From positions 186,001-250,000 of the forward strand of contig NZ_CP107954.1 in the NCBI RefSeq assembly GCF_036067295.1: DNA of 64,000 nucleotides, read 5' to 3'. The stretch is from Kribbella sp. NBC_00382 (GTDB lineage: Bacteria > Actinomycetota > Actinomycetes > Propionibacteriales > Kribbellaceae). Below the pieces are notes generated by a model. That model had not been told where the DNA came from, made no database searches, and was given only the letters and a program-made list of their open reading frames with translations. Shown piece after piece: positions 1-8,150 of the stretch. Within the stretch, counting starts at the first letter, position 1. Each line of letters starts with the position of its first letter. The position numbers and the translations under genes were made by a program.

Positions 1-156
1 CGGACCGACGAGGAAATCCTCGCCCTGTTCGGTGACGGCCTGACCGTGCTCGCACCGGGCATCGTGCCGTCGATCGAGTGGCGCCCGGAGAAGCCGGTCG
101 ACGACCTCAGCGACTGGTCCCGGCTGATCGCCACGGCCCTCGCCGTCAAGCCCTGA
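1..156 (+). CDS. SAM-dependent methyltransferase (DUF574-like), C-terminal fragment
   Basis: Only the last 51 codons are present; the frame is open from base 1 and ends with TGA. The tail reads as an acidic helix (EEILALFGDG), then LAPGIVPSIEWRPEK, then a final helix. This pattern (a beta strand ending in PGxVPxxxWRP) is typical of the end of the actinobacterial S-adenosyl methyltransferase family DUF574. The catalytic SAM-binding core lies outside the window, so the identification rests on the tail alone. It converges with the MFS gene, whose stop is 16 bp downstream. Confidence 0.7.
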   Translation, partial: RTDEEILALFGDGLTVLAPGIVPSIEWRPEKPVDDLSDWSRLIATALAVKP

Positions 157-171
157 CGAACCAGGCCCGTA

Positions 172-1404
172 CTAGACCGGCTGGACCGAGTCGGTGCTCT
201 GGTGGCGTTGCAGTCGCCAGACCGACGGGACCAGCAGGGTGGCTGCCACGATCACCAGGTGCAGCCCGGCGCCGTACAGCTCGACCAGTTTGATGCTGGT
301 GACGGCCGCGAGGTACCCGACCGTGAGCTGACCGACCGGCCCGGCGATGAACGAGCCGAGCATGTCGTACGACGAGACCCGGGACAGCTTGTCGAGCGGG
401 ATGTGCTGACCGAGCGCCGTCTCCCAGCCGATGCCGAACATCTCGAACCCGATCCCGACCACGAACGCCACCCCGGCCACGGCCAGCGTGTACGGCGCGA
501 GCGCCAGGCACAGGTACATCGGAATCATCACCAGCATGCCGAACATCCCGATCCGGACCGGGTACTTCGGCTTGACCCGGATCATCACGATGCCCCCGGC
601 AATCAATCCGGCGCCGAAGCAGGCGCTCACCGCACCCCAGCCGATCCGGCCGAAGGTGTCGTCGGCGATCACCGGCCCGAGCGTCGAGTAGCAGGCCGAG
701 AAGATCATGTTCAGCACCAGGAAGGCCACCACGACCGTCCAGACCCACTGCCGGGAGACGAACTCGGTCCAGCCGACCCGCAGGTCGTGCAGGACCGACG
801 TCTGCGACCGCTCGATCGGTGGCAGCCGCAGCCTGGACATCAGGAACGCGCCGAGACAGAAAGTTACCGCGTCCACGGCCAGCCCGACTCCGGGCCCGAC
901 CAGCCCCACGATCACGCCGGCCACCGCACCGCCGCCGATCAGGGCGGTCGAGCGGGCAAAACCGGAGACCGCGTTCGCCTGCGGCAGCTCCGCCCGGTCC
1001 ACGATCGACGGCAGGATGCCGGTCATCGCAGGCATCACGAAGGCCGAGGCGATCCCATTCACCGCCTCGATCGCGGCCAGTTGCCAGATCTGCGCGTGCC
1101 CGGACAGAACCAGGCCGGCGGCGAGCGCCTGGGTCAGGCCGCTGACCGAGTTCGCGACGATGATCACCAGTTTGCGCGGCAGCCGGTCGGAGATCACCCC
1201 GCCGAGCAGCAGGAAGATCACGTTGGGGATGCTCCGGGCGGCCAGTACCAGGCCGACCGCGCTGGCCGCGTCCGAGACGTCCAGGACCGCGAAGACGAGC
1301 GCGATCGGGGCGATCGACGAGCCCAGCATCGAGATGAACCGGGCGCTGACGAAGATCCGGACGTCTCGATGCCGCAGAACGGCCAGGTCCTCACGCCAGG
1401 TCAC
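172..1404 (-). CDS. MFS transporter (MFS_3-like exporter)
   Basis: About 410 aa with roughly 12 hydrophobic segments. It opens with a short cytoplasmic stretch and the RDVRIFVSARFISMLGSSIAPIALVFAVLDV helix that is typical of drug/siderophore-type MFS_3 exporters. Charged loops such as RLPRKLV after TM2 match MFS loop 2-3. The GTG at 1404 is chosen because it places the family-like TWREDLAVLRHRDVR sequence at the N-terminus; a GTG at 1434 would add 10 residues and has no better ribosome site. It is divergent from the CBS gene. The substrate cannot be read from sequence; efflux of a small molecule is the family expectation. Confidence 0.85.
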   Translation of the reverse strand: MTWREDLAVLRHRDVRIFVSARFISMLGSSIAPIALVFAVLDVSDAASAVGLVLAARSIPNVIFLLLGGVISDRLPRKLVIIVANSVSGLTQALAAGLVLSGHAQIWQLAAIEAVNGIASAFVMPAMTGILPSIVDRAELPQANAVSGFARSTALIGGGAVAGVIVGLVGPGVGLAVDAVTFCLGAFLMSRLRLPPIERSQTSVLHDLRVGWTEFVSRQWVWTVVVAFLVLNMIFSACYSTLGPVIADDTFGRIGWGAVSACFGAGLIAGGIVMIRVKPKYPVRIGMFGMLVMIPMYLCLALAPYTLAVAGVAFVVGIGFEMFGIGWETALGQHIPLDKLSRVSSYDMLGSFIAGPVGQLTVGYLAAVTSIKLVELYGAGLHLVIVAATLLVPSVWRLQRHQSTDSVQPV

Positions 1405-1488
1405 TGACTGTATTGTGCCAGACCTGCCGCTCACTGGTTCTATTCGCTACCTTTGGGTATTGGGCTCACTCCATCACCAGGAGGCTCC

Positions 1489-1914
1489 GTGAAGATCAAC
1501 GACGTACTGCGCGGTAAAGGCAACCAGGTCGTCACCATCTCCCCAGAAGCCACCGTCACCGAACTCCTCGCGCTACTGGCCGAGCACAACGTCGGCGCGC
1601 TGGTCGTCAGCGCCGACGGCAGCACGGTGGCCGGTATCGTCTCCGAGCGCGACATCGTCCGGCTGCTGAACCGGACGCCGGACGCCGGCGACGTCCGGGT
1701 CAGCGCGATCATGACCGAGCAGGTGCACACCTGTGGGCCGGAAGACCTGGTCGACAACCTGATGCGGCTGATGACGGACCGCAGGATCCGGCACGTCCCG
1801 GTGGTCACCGACGGCGCGCTGACCGGCATCGTCAGCATCGGCGACGTGGTCAAGACCCGGATCGGCGAGCTCGAGTTCGAGCGCGAGCAACTTTCCAACT
1901 ACATCTCGGGCTAG
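1489..1914 (+). CDS. Two-CBS-domain protein
   Basis: 141 aa made almost entirely of two CBS domains, roughly residues 8-65 and 73-130. The pattern VTELLALLAEHNVGALVVSADG.VAGIVSERDIVR is followed by a second LMTDRRIRHVPVVTDGALTGIVSIGDVV. Stand-alone CBS pairs bind adenosine nucleotides and usually act as energy sensors or partners of other proteins; the partner is not evident here. The GTG at 1489 is preferred because an AGGAGG ribosome site (1479-1484) stands 4 bp before it; a TTG 36 bp upstream is in frame but has no such site. Confidence 0.88.
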   Translation: MKINDVLRGKGNQVVTISPEATVTELLALLAEHNVGALVVSADGSTVAGIVSERDIVRLLNRTPDAGDVRVSAIMTEQVHTCGPEDLVDNLMRLMTDRRIRHVPVVTDGALTGIVSIGDVVKTRIGELEFEREQLSNYISG

Positions 1915-1964
1915 CCGGGCGAAAGCTCCCCAATTTTGCTCCTGGCCGGGTCTACATTCCGTCC

Positions 1965-2729
1965 ATGGAGCCGACACCACCCCCACCGACCCCGGAACAG
2001 CCCCCTGCGGGTGGCGGCGGCTACCCGCCACCTCCGCAGGGCGGCTACCTGCCTCCTCAGCCCAGTGGCTACCCGCCTCCACCCGGTGGCTATCCGCCGC
2101 CACCAGGCGGTTATCCGGGCTACCAGCCCTACACCGGGCGGAACGACCTGCCCCCGCCCGGCTCCGGCGGGCTGAGCACTCCGGCACTGATCGGGTTCAT
2201 CCTCAGCATCTTCGGCATCGTGCTGATCAGCATCATCCTGTGCATCGTCGCGCTCACGAAGATCCCGAAGACCGGCCAGCGGGGCAAAGGCCTGGCGATC
2301 GCCGGCCTGGTGGTCAGCGGCCTCTGGGTCCTCCTCGGTGGGCTCCTCGTCATCGGCCTGATCGCCGGCAACAGCGAGCCCGACCGGGACGCGTCCGGTC
2401 AGGTGACGACGACGGTGAACACCCGGCCGGACAAGCTTCGGGTCGGCGACTGCGTCACCGGGATCGAGGAGGGTGTGGTCAAGGACATCAAGGTCCAGCC
2501 GTGCGACCAGCCCAACGGTGGCAAGGTGTTCGCCGTCTTCGAGCTCCCGGCCGGCAAGTGGCCCGGCCTCGCCGCCGTACAGGCTGCTGCCGAGAAGGGC
2601 TGCACGGACCGGTTCAAGGCGCTCAACGAACAGCCGGACAAGCCGTCGAGCGTCTACTTCCTGCACCCGAACGAGGATGGCTGGGGGCTGGGCGACCGCG
2701 GCACCACCTGTCTGCTCGTCCCCAAGTAA
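1965..2729 (+). CDS. DUF4190 / septum-formation-related membrane protein
   Basis: 254 aa. The first 70 residues are a Pro/Gly/Tyr-rich cytoplasmic tail with GGYPPPP-type repeats. A DUF4190 pair of transmembrane helices follows (about 74-125, containing GLSTPALIGFILSIFG and GKGLAIAGLVVSG). The extracytoplasmic C-terminal domain resembles Septum_form: a VGDCVTG start, paired cysteines in VQPCDQPN and KGCTDRF, and a closing TTCLLVP. Such fusions are common in actinobacteria, where a role at the cell envelope or division septum is suspected but not shown. A strong palindromic terminator follows. Confidence 0.85.
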   Translation: MEPTPPPPTPEQPPAGGGGYPPPPQGGYLPPQPSGYPPPPGGYPPPPGGYPGYQPYTGRNDLPPPGSGGLSTPALIGFILSIFGIVLISIILCIVALTKIPKTGQRGKGLAIAGLVVSGLWVLLGGLLVIGLIAGNSEPDRDASGQVTTTVNTRPDKLRVGDCVTGIEEGVVKDIKVQPCDQPNGGKVFAVFELPAGKWPGLAAVQAAAEKGCTDRFKALNEQPDKPSSVYFLHPNEDGWGLGDRGTTCLLVPK

Positions 2730-2737
2730 ACGAACGA

Positions 2738-2768
2738 CGGGCCCGGCACACGAGGTGTGCCGGGCCCG
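2738..2768. terminator. Bidirectional intrinsic terminator between convergent genes
   Basis: A perfect 14-bp inverted repeat (CGGGCCCGGCACAC, loop GAG, then its complement) lies between the DUF4190 stop and the subtilase stop. A GTTT run follows on the + side. It can serve both converging transcripts. Confidence 0.8.
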
Positions 2769-2780
2769 CGGTTTAGTTGC

Positions 2781-4499
2781 TCAGTACCTGGTCACCGCCG
2801 CGTAAGCGTCGACGATGCCGTTGCCGTAGAAGCCGTTGAGCGTCCGCGGCCCCTCACAGAGCGCGTCGAACTCGGTCGACCGCCCCTCGTTCACGTACGA
2901 CTGAAGGCGCGGAGTCGGGCAGGCCCGCTTCTGCGCGCTGTCCAGCAGGATCTTCCGTGCCTTGTCCGGCGCCAGCCCGAACGAGTTGTGCGAGCCCTTC
3001 TTGCCGTACTCGCTGACGATCAGCGCGACGACACCCGTCACGTGCGGCGACGCCATCGAGGTGCCCTGCAGCCAGTTGTAGTAACCACACTTCGTGTAGT
3101 CCGTGACACCGGCCGGGCACTGCTTCTGTACTCCGCCCGCCACGCCGGCCTCCGTGATGTTGCCCGCCGCGTCGACGAGCGGCACGGCCGCGTTCTGCAG
3201 GACGTTGACCGGGTAGGTCGAGAGAATCAGGTTCTCGTTCGTCCGGTACTGCGGCGTCCCGAAGTAGTCACGGAACCAGCCACCCGGCGCCGCGACGTCG
3301 TTCTGCTCGAGCCCGTAGTTGGAGTAGTCCGCCTTCTTGGCCGACGGGCCGAGCGCGGCGACGCCGATCATGTGCGGGCCTTCGACCGGCAGGTCGACGC
3401 AGGTCGCGTTGTCGATCACTCGCTCGTACGGCGGCACGTCGCCGAAGTCCGGGCTGGAGATGTCGTTGCGCGGCTTGCCGAGGTCCTCGTGGTTGTTGCC
3501 GAGCGACCCGACCAGCGAGACGCCCTTGTTGTGCGCGTAGTCCAGGGCCCGGTTCATCGCCGCGATGGTGGCACGCTGCTCGGCCTGGGCCTCCGCGCTG
3601 TCGGCCGGGTTGTTGGTGCAGTTGTACAGCCACGGGTCGACGTAGAAGGACATGTTGACCACGTCGATCCCGACGTCACCGGCGTACGTGAGCGCGTCCA
3701 GCACCGGGCCGAGGAAGACGAAACCGCTGTCCTGGCCGCCGCGGATCTCCACCAGCGAGACGTTCGGCGCGACACCGGAGACACCGATGCCGTTGAGCGC
3801 GGCGCCGATCGTACCGGCGACGTGCGTACCGTGTCCGCTGTCGTCCCAGCCGACCGGGTCGACGCAGCCGCGGAACTCACACGGGCCGTCGATCTCGGGC
3901 AGGTCGGTGGCGAAGTTGCGGGACAGCTTCCAGTCGAAGTTCGGCGCGATGTCCGGGTTACGGGCGTCGATCCCGGAGTCGAGCACGCCGACCAGGACCT
4001 TCTTCTTGCCCGGGTGCTTCTCGTGTGCCAGGTCCGCGCGGATCATCTTCAGGCCCCAGAGCTGGGCGTCGAGCGGATCGGCGGTCTTGTTCTTCTTGGC
4101 GGCCTTCGCCGTCACGCTCTTGCCCTTGGCAACGGCGCCCAGGTGCTCCTGCTCGACCGTGCTCGGCCTTGCCTGCGGCAACTGCCCGATCGGGCGGCTG
4201 CGGGCCGCGCCCTGGATGGCCGACGAGGCGTCCACCCGGGTGACGAACCCGGTGGCGGCGGCCTGCACCGTCATCGTGCCCAGGTTCGTGTTCTCCTTGA
4301 CCAGCTTGCCCCCGGCCGCCTGCACCGCGGCGAGCGCCTGGGCGTGGTTGGCCCCGGCCTCGAGCAGCACCGTGTACTCCGTGCTGCCACCTTCAACCGC
4401 CGTCGTACCGGCACCGGCGGTGACCGGAACTGCCAGCGCGCCGGCCAGCAGCACGAATGCACCAGTGGCCGCACACAACGATCTACGGACGTCTCTCAC
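2781..4499 (-). CDS. Secreted S8 subtilisin-family serine peptidase
   Basis: 572 aa. A signal peptide covers about residues 1-28 (SLCAATGAFVLLAGALAVPVTAGA). An inhibitor-I9-like propeptide follows, then the S8 catalytic domain. The triad is visible: Asp174 in VLDSGID, His223 in DSGHGTHVAGT, and Ser481 in GTSMASPHVTG; the oxyanion Asn is near 335 (GSLGNN). Several Cys pairs (for example CEFRGC, CPAGVTDYTKC) are consistent with an exported, disulfide-bonded enzyme. The GTG start has a GGAGGGG site 9 bp upstream. Probable role: extracellular protein degradation. It appears monocistronic, with a terminator immediately downstream. Confidence 0.93.
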   Translation of the reverse strand: MRDVRRSLCAATGAFVLLAGALAVPVTAGAGTTAVEGGSTEYTVLLEAGANHAQALAAVQAAGGKLVKENTNLGTMTVQAAATGFVTRVDASSAIQGAARSRPIGQLPQARPSTVEQEHLGAVAKGKSVTAKAAKKNKTADPLDAQLWGLKMIRADLAHEKHPGKKKVLVGVLDSGIDARNPDIAPNFDWKLSRNFATDLPEIDGPCEFRGCVDPVGWDDSGHGTHVAGTIGAALNGIGVSGVAPNVSLVEIRGGQDSGFVFLGPVLDALTYAGDVGIDVVNMSFYVDPWLYNCTNNPADSAEAQAEQRATIAAMNRALDYAHNKGVSLVGSLGNNHEDLGKPRNDISSPDFGDVPPYERVIDNATCVDLPVEGPHMIGVAALGPSAKKADYSNYGLEQNDVAAPGGWFRDYFGTPQYRTNENLILSTYPVNVLQNAAVPLVDAAGNITEAGVAGGVQKQCPAGVTDYTKCGYYNWLQGTSMASPHVTGVVALIVSEYGKKGSHNSFGLAPDKARKILLDSAQKRACPTPRLQSYVNEGRSTEFDALCEGPRTLNGFYGNGIVDAYAAVTRY

Positions 4500-4611
4500 G
4501 AGCGGATCCCCTCCCTGAAGTGAGTCTGACCCGGCACACGCTAAATGTGCTGAGCCGACTCCACCAGGGTTCGGCGGGGTGCCGACGTTGTCAGGATCGG
4601 AAGCAAACGAC

Positions 4612-4631
4612 TGACCGGATCGGTCCGGTCA
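4612..4631. terminator. Short hairpin at the end of the small DUF4190 gene
   Basis: TGACCGGA and TCCGGTCA form a perfect 8-bp stem with a TCGG loop overlapping the stop codon of the minus-strand gene. No U-tract is obvious, so termination strength is uncertain. Confidence 0.4.
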
Positions 4632-4970
4632 GCCCGACGAGACGATCGCGATCACCAGCAGTAGCAGGCAGAACACGAGCCCGGCGATGAGCAGGATGCT
4701 GCCGATCATGCCGGTGATCCGGCCGGCCACCGCCATCGAACGGTTGCCGTAGACACCGGGATTCGCGTCGATCTCCGCGAGCGCCTGGTTGGCTTTCACC
4801 CAGGCCAACGGGGACAGGATCGCCAGTAAGGTGCCCAGCCCGAGGATGCCCAGCACCATCGAGGTCGTCGCGGCGGAGTTGTCCCGCAGCTTGCGATGCA
4901 ACGGCTGCGGGTACACGTAGTTCGGCTGACCCGGCCGGCGCTCCGGCGGGTACTCCTCGTCATCCGGCAT
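4629..4970 (-). CDS. Small DUF4190 membrane protein
   Basis: 113 aa: a charged Pro-rich N-terminus (DDEEYPPERRPGQPNYVYPQP) followed by two hydrophobic segments (about 36-57 and 82-110). A conserved DUF4190 loop lies between them (SPLAWVKANQALAEIDANPGVYGNRSMAVAGRITG), in which GR.tG before the second helix is the family signature. The function of DUF4190 proteins is unknown. ATG start with an AGAGGAG site upstream. It lies between the subtilase and M16 genes on the same strand but is separated from each by a hairpin, so it is probably transcribed alone. Confidence 0.82.
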   Translation of the reverse strand: MPDDEEYPPERRPGQPNYVYPQPLHRKLRDNSAATTSMVLGILGLGTLLAILSPLAWVKANQALAEIDANPGVYGNRSMAVAGRITGMIGSILLIAGLVFCLLLLVIAIVSSG

Positions 4971-4989
4971 ACCTGATGGTCTCCTCTGC

Positions 4990-5019
4990 CCGGGGTCAAG
5001 GCGTCAGCCTCGACCCCGG
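4990..5019. terminator. Hairpin after the M16 peptidase pair
   Basis: CCGGGGTC and GACCCCGG (8-bp perfect stem, 14-nt loop) lie 10 bp beyond the stop of the second M16 gene. Likely terminator for the minus-strand M16 operon. Confidence 0.5.
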
Positions 5020-5028
5020 CAGCTGAGG

Positions 5029-6381
5029 TCAGCTCAGTTCGGTGATGTCGCCGATCCCCAGTCCGGCGAGCTGGGAGCGGACTTCCTTCGCCTCTCCCAC
5101 GACGACGACCAGCAGGCCATTGGCTCCGACGTACCGGCGGTAGGCCTCGGTCGCCGTCTCGGCGGTGGTCGCGGCGATCTGGGCCAGGTAGGTGTCGGCG
5201 AAGTCGAGCGGTACGCCGGCGGCGATGTTGCTGCCGACCTGCTGCGCGATCGAGTCGGCCTGCTCGTAGCGCAGCGGTGCAGTACGGATCAGGCTGTCCT
5301 GCGCGTCCTGGACCTCCTGTGCGGTCAGTCCGTCCCGTGCGTCGAGCAGGATCTTCAGCGCATCGCCGATCGCCGCACCTGTCACCTCAGTGCGGACAGC
5401 GCCGCCCAGGCTGAAAGTGCCGCCCTTGCGCGGCGCGGTGAAGCTGGTCCGGGTGCCGTACGTGTAGCCCTTCTCCTCGCGCAGCACGGTGTCCACGCGG
5501 GAGGTGATCGTGCCGCCGACGACGTGGTTGGCGACCGCGGCCGCGCCCCAGATGTCCTCGCGGCGATCGGGCCCTGGGCAACCGATCAGCAGCTGGCTCT
5601 GCACCGAGCCGGGCCGGTCCACGAGCACCAGCTTGTTCCCGGCGATGTAGAGCGGCTCGGGCGTCTCCATCGCAGTACCGGCGTCAGAGGTCCACTCACC
5701 GAAGGCATCGTCGATCACCGCGGCTACGTCGACCCCGGTCGCGTCACCCGCGAACAGGATCTCGGCCCGCGCCGGACCGATGTTGGCGTGGTAGAACTCG
5801 GCCACCTGTACGTTCGTCAGCGGCCGGATGGTGTCCGGAGTACCGGCGGTCGGGCGAGACCTGCGCGACGACGGGTCGAACAGGTTGGCCGCGAACGCCT
5901 CCCGGGCTCGGTAGCCCGCGTTGGCCCGCTCCTGGTTGATCTCACCGAGCCGGATCGTCACGTGCCGCCCGACGTCAGCCTGGTTGAAGGCCGGCCGGGT
6001 AACCGCCTCGGCGAGCAGCTTGACCGCCGGTGCGAGCTGCGAGGTCGGGACCGAGATCTCCACGTGCAACGCGTCCGAGCTGACATCCACCCCGTACGCC
6101 GCGCCGTGCCGCTCAAGGGCCGCCGCGAACTCGTTGGCGGACTTGAGCTCGGTGCCCTCGTCCAGCGTGCGCGACATGATCGTCGCGACGCCCTCCAGCT
6201 CGCGTGGCTCGACGGCCAGCGGCATGGCGACGGTCACCCGCACAGTGGCGACGTACTGGCCCGGGCGGTCGAACACGTGCACCGGAGTACCGGAGCGGGT
6301 CGTAGTACTGGTCGCTAGCGGGAAGCGCCAAGGCCGCGGCGGTGCGACTGCCGGCGGTGTGGTCAGTGCCTGGCTGCTCAT
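5029..6381 (-). CDS. M16 peptidase-family subunit lacking the zinc motif
   Basis: 450 aa with the M16 fold. The position where an active family member has HxxEH reads VATIMSRTLDEGTELKS, so no zinc site is present. The C-terminal half keeps the family's substrate-clamp features, including VNxVVGGT-like ANHVVGGTITSRVDTVLREEKGYTYGTRTSF (the R...Y pair that is usually in the inactive half). It starts with an ATG that overlaps the stop of the upstream active M16 gene (ATGA, 6378-6381). Two-gene M16B enzymes with one active and one inactive chain are well known, and this is best read as the non-catalytic partner. Confidence 0.9.
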   Translation of the reverse strand: MSSQALTTPPAVAPPRPWRFPLATSTTTRSGTPVHVFDRPGQYVATVRVTVAMPLAVEPRELEGVATIMSRTLDEGTELKSANEFAAALERHGAAYGVDVSSDALHVEISVPTSQLAPAVKLLAEAVTRPAFNQADVGRHVTIRLGEINQERANAGYRAREAFAANLFDPSSRRSRPTAGTPDTIRPLTNVQVAEFYHANIGPARAEILFAGDATGVDVAAVIDDAFGEWTSDAGTAMETPEPLYIAGNKLVLVDRPGSVQSQLLIGCPGPDRREDIWGAAAVANHVVGGTITSRVDTVLREEKGYTYGTRTSFTAPRKGGTFSLGGAVRTEVTGAAIGDALKILLDARDGLTAQEVQDAQDSLIRTAPLRYEQADSIAQQVGSNIAAGVPLDFADTYLAQIAATTAETATEAYRRYVGANGLLVVVVGEAKEVRSQLAGLGIGDITELS

Positions 6382-7685
6382 TCCTGCTCCCCTGCTTCCG
6401 TACCTGCTACTGCACTGTCTGTCTGGCGCCGGTACGTCACCTGTGCCCGTGAACCGGCGCGGACCCACTTGCTGGCCGCCGCCTGGACCTGGTCGGCCGT
6501 GACCGCGCGGAGCTCGTCGATCCTGGTGTTGATCCGGTTCGGGTCGCCGAACAGCAACGCGTGATGCGAGATCTCGTCGGCGCGACCGCCACAGGTGGCG
6601 AGCTGCTCCAGCCAGTCCCGCTCGGCCTGCGCTTGCACGGTCGCCAGCTCGTCCGCGGTGATGCCGTCCTTGGCGAGCTTCTCGACCTCCTCGACGAGCG
6701 CGTCCTCGACCTGCTGCAGGTCGACGCCCTCGGAGGCGATCCCGGTCAGCGTGCCGAACGAGACCCCACCGATCAGCGGCAGGGCGCCACCGGAGACCGA
6801 CTGCGCGATCTGCTCGTCGCGGACCAGACGGCGGTTGAGCCGGCCGCTCTGCCCGCCGGCCAGGACATCGAGCGCCAAGGCGGCGGCGTCGAGTTCCGGC
6901 GTACCGTCGACCGGGAGCCGGAACATCATCGTGATCAGGTCCGACGGGACGTCGTCGACCACGTCGTCGCGGAACACCCCGTCGAGCGGGCCGAGCGTGC
7001 CGTCCGGAGCGGGCGGCGGCGTCGGGATGGCCGGCAGGTGCCCGAAGTACCGCTTGGCCGCGTCGAACGCGTCGTCGGCGGAGACGTCGCCGACGATGGT
7101 CAGGACGGCGTTGTTCGGGCCGTAGTACTTGCGGAAGAAGGCGTGCACGTCCTCGACCGCGGCCGCGTCCAGGTCGGCCATCGAGCCGATCGTCATGTGC
7201 GCGTACGGGTGGGTCTCGGGGAAGAGCAGCCCGACGAGCCGCTCGTACGAGTCGCCGTACGGCCGGTTGTCGTAGCTCTGCCGCTTCTCCTCCTTCACCA
7301 CGTCGCGCTGGTTGTCGAGGTTCTCCTGGTTGACCGCGTCGAGCAGGTAGCCCATCCGGTCCGCCTCGAGCCACAGCGCGAGGTCCAGCCCGCCGCTCGG
7401 CAGCGACTCGAAGTAGTTCGTCCGGTCGAAGAAGGTGCTGGCGTTCAGGCTCGCGCCGACGCTCTCCAGCAGCGAGAAGTGCTGCCCCGACTCGACGTTG
7501 CGCGACCCCTGGAACATCAGGTGCTCGAACAGGTGGGCGAACCCGGTCAGCCCCGGCGGCTCGTGCCGCGACCCCACGTCGTACCAGAGGTTCACCGACA
7601 CGATCGGCACGTTCCGGTCAGAACTGACGACGACCCGCAGACCGTTGTCCAACGTCTGCTCAGCAAGCGGATAGTTCAGCGGCAT
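6378..7685 (-). CDS. M16 zinc metallopeptidase, catalytic subunit
   Basis: 435 aa. The inverted zinc motif HxxEH is at residues 51-55 (GFAHLFEHLMFQGS); a third ligand Glu is expected in VVKEEKR near 133. N-terminal family features are present (LDNGLRVVV, VNLWYDVGSRHEPPGLTG). It lacks an obvious signal peptide, so it is probably cytoplasmic. It is first in a two-gene operon with the zinc-less partner, overlapping by 4 bp, so the two chains probably form one closed peptidase chamber. It is divergent from the DGPF/ECF genes. Likely role: degradation of unfolded or small peptides. Confidence 0.92.
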   Translation of the reverse strand: MPLNYPLAEQTLDNGLRVVVSSDRNVPIVSVNLWYDVGSRHEPPGLTGFAHLFEHLMFQGSRNVESGQHFSLLESVGASLNASTFFDRTNYFESLPSGGLDLALWLEADRMGYLLDAVNQENLDNQRDVVKEEKRQSYDNRPYGDSYERLVGLLFPETHPYAHMTIGSMADLDAAAVEDVHAFFRKYYGPNNAVLTIVGDVSADDAFDAAKRYFGHLPAIPTPPPAPDGTLGPLDGVFRDDVVDDVPSDLITMMFRLPVDGTPELDAAALALDVLAGGQSGRLNRRLVRDEQIAQSVSGGALPLIGGVSFGTLTGIASEGVDLQQVEDALVEEVEKLAKDGITADELATVQAQAERDWLEQLATCGGRADEISHHALLFGDPNRINTRIDELRAVTADQVQAAASKWVRAGSRAQVTYRRQTDSAVAGTEAGEQE

Positions 7686-7807
7686 GGAGCCACCCTACGT
7701 GCTGAGCGGTGAAAGAAACTTCGGGCCGATTGTCGATCCGGGGCGGGTTCGCGCATCGATGTGATAGCGGTGGAGTTCCACCGGTCCGACGACGGAAGGT
7801 CGAAGCT

Positions 7808-8149
7808 GTGGGCAAGTACTTGGTGATGATCTACGACAACGAGGCGCTCTGGGACGCCGCCGACCCCTCGGTGGCGGAGAAGAACCACCTCAATCACGGC
7901 GCCTTCGCGCAGGCGAACCAGGCGGCGATCGTGGGCGGCGCCCAGCTCGATGGGAGCAACACCGCGACGTCGATCCGCGCGGACGGCGCCGGCGGCTTCG
8001 TGGTGACCGACGGGACGTTCGCGGAGACCAAGGAGGTGATGGGCGGGTACTACGTGATCGAGGCCGCGGACCTGGACGAGGCGCTGGAGATCGCCAAGCA
8101 GGTGCCGTCGCCGATGGGCGGCGTCGAGGTACGGCCGATCATCGACTGA
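7808..8149 (+). CDS. DGPF/YCII-family protein
   Basis: 113 aa, a single YCII-type ferredoxin-like domain. The sequence opens with KYLVMIYDNEALW. It carries the DGPF-family core in a variant form, VVTDGTFAETKEVMGGYYVIEA (Thr in place of Pro), and ends with PMGGVEVRPI. The GTG start is selected by a GGAAGG ribosome site (7794-7799); longer in-frame upstream starts would make a non-homologous N-terminus. Its stop is 1 bp before an ECF sigma factor with a long C-terminal extension. DGPF genes next to such sigma factors define the ECF42 group, so the pair is probably one regulatory unit. Confidence 0.88.
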   Translation: MGKYLVMIYDNEALWDAADPSVAEKNHLNHGAFAQANQAAIVGGAQLDGSNTATSIRADGAGGFVVTDGTFAETKEVMGGYYVIEAADLDEALEIAKQVPSPMGGVEVRPIID

Positions 8150-8150
8150 C

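Noticed and set aside
1965..2140. Pro/Gly/Tyr repeats as a separate tandem repeat element
   Set aside because: They are ordinary low-complexity coding repeats of DUF4190 proteins, not perfect DNA repeats.
2757..4523. Open frame of 588 codons on the + strand, antisense to the subtilase
   Set aside because: Third-position GC bias keeps antisense frames open; the minus strand has a full S8 triad and signal peptide, while this frame has no recognisable motif.
6382..7374. In-frame upstream extension of the zinc-less M16 gene to 781 codons
   Set aside because: The added part is out of frame with, and overlaps, the active M16 gene; the ATGA junction at 6378-6381 is the natural start.
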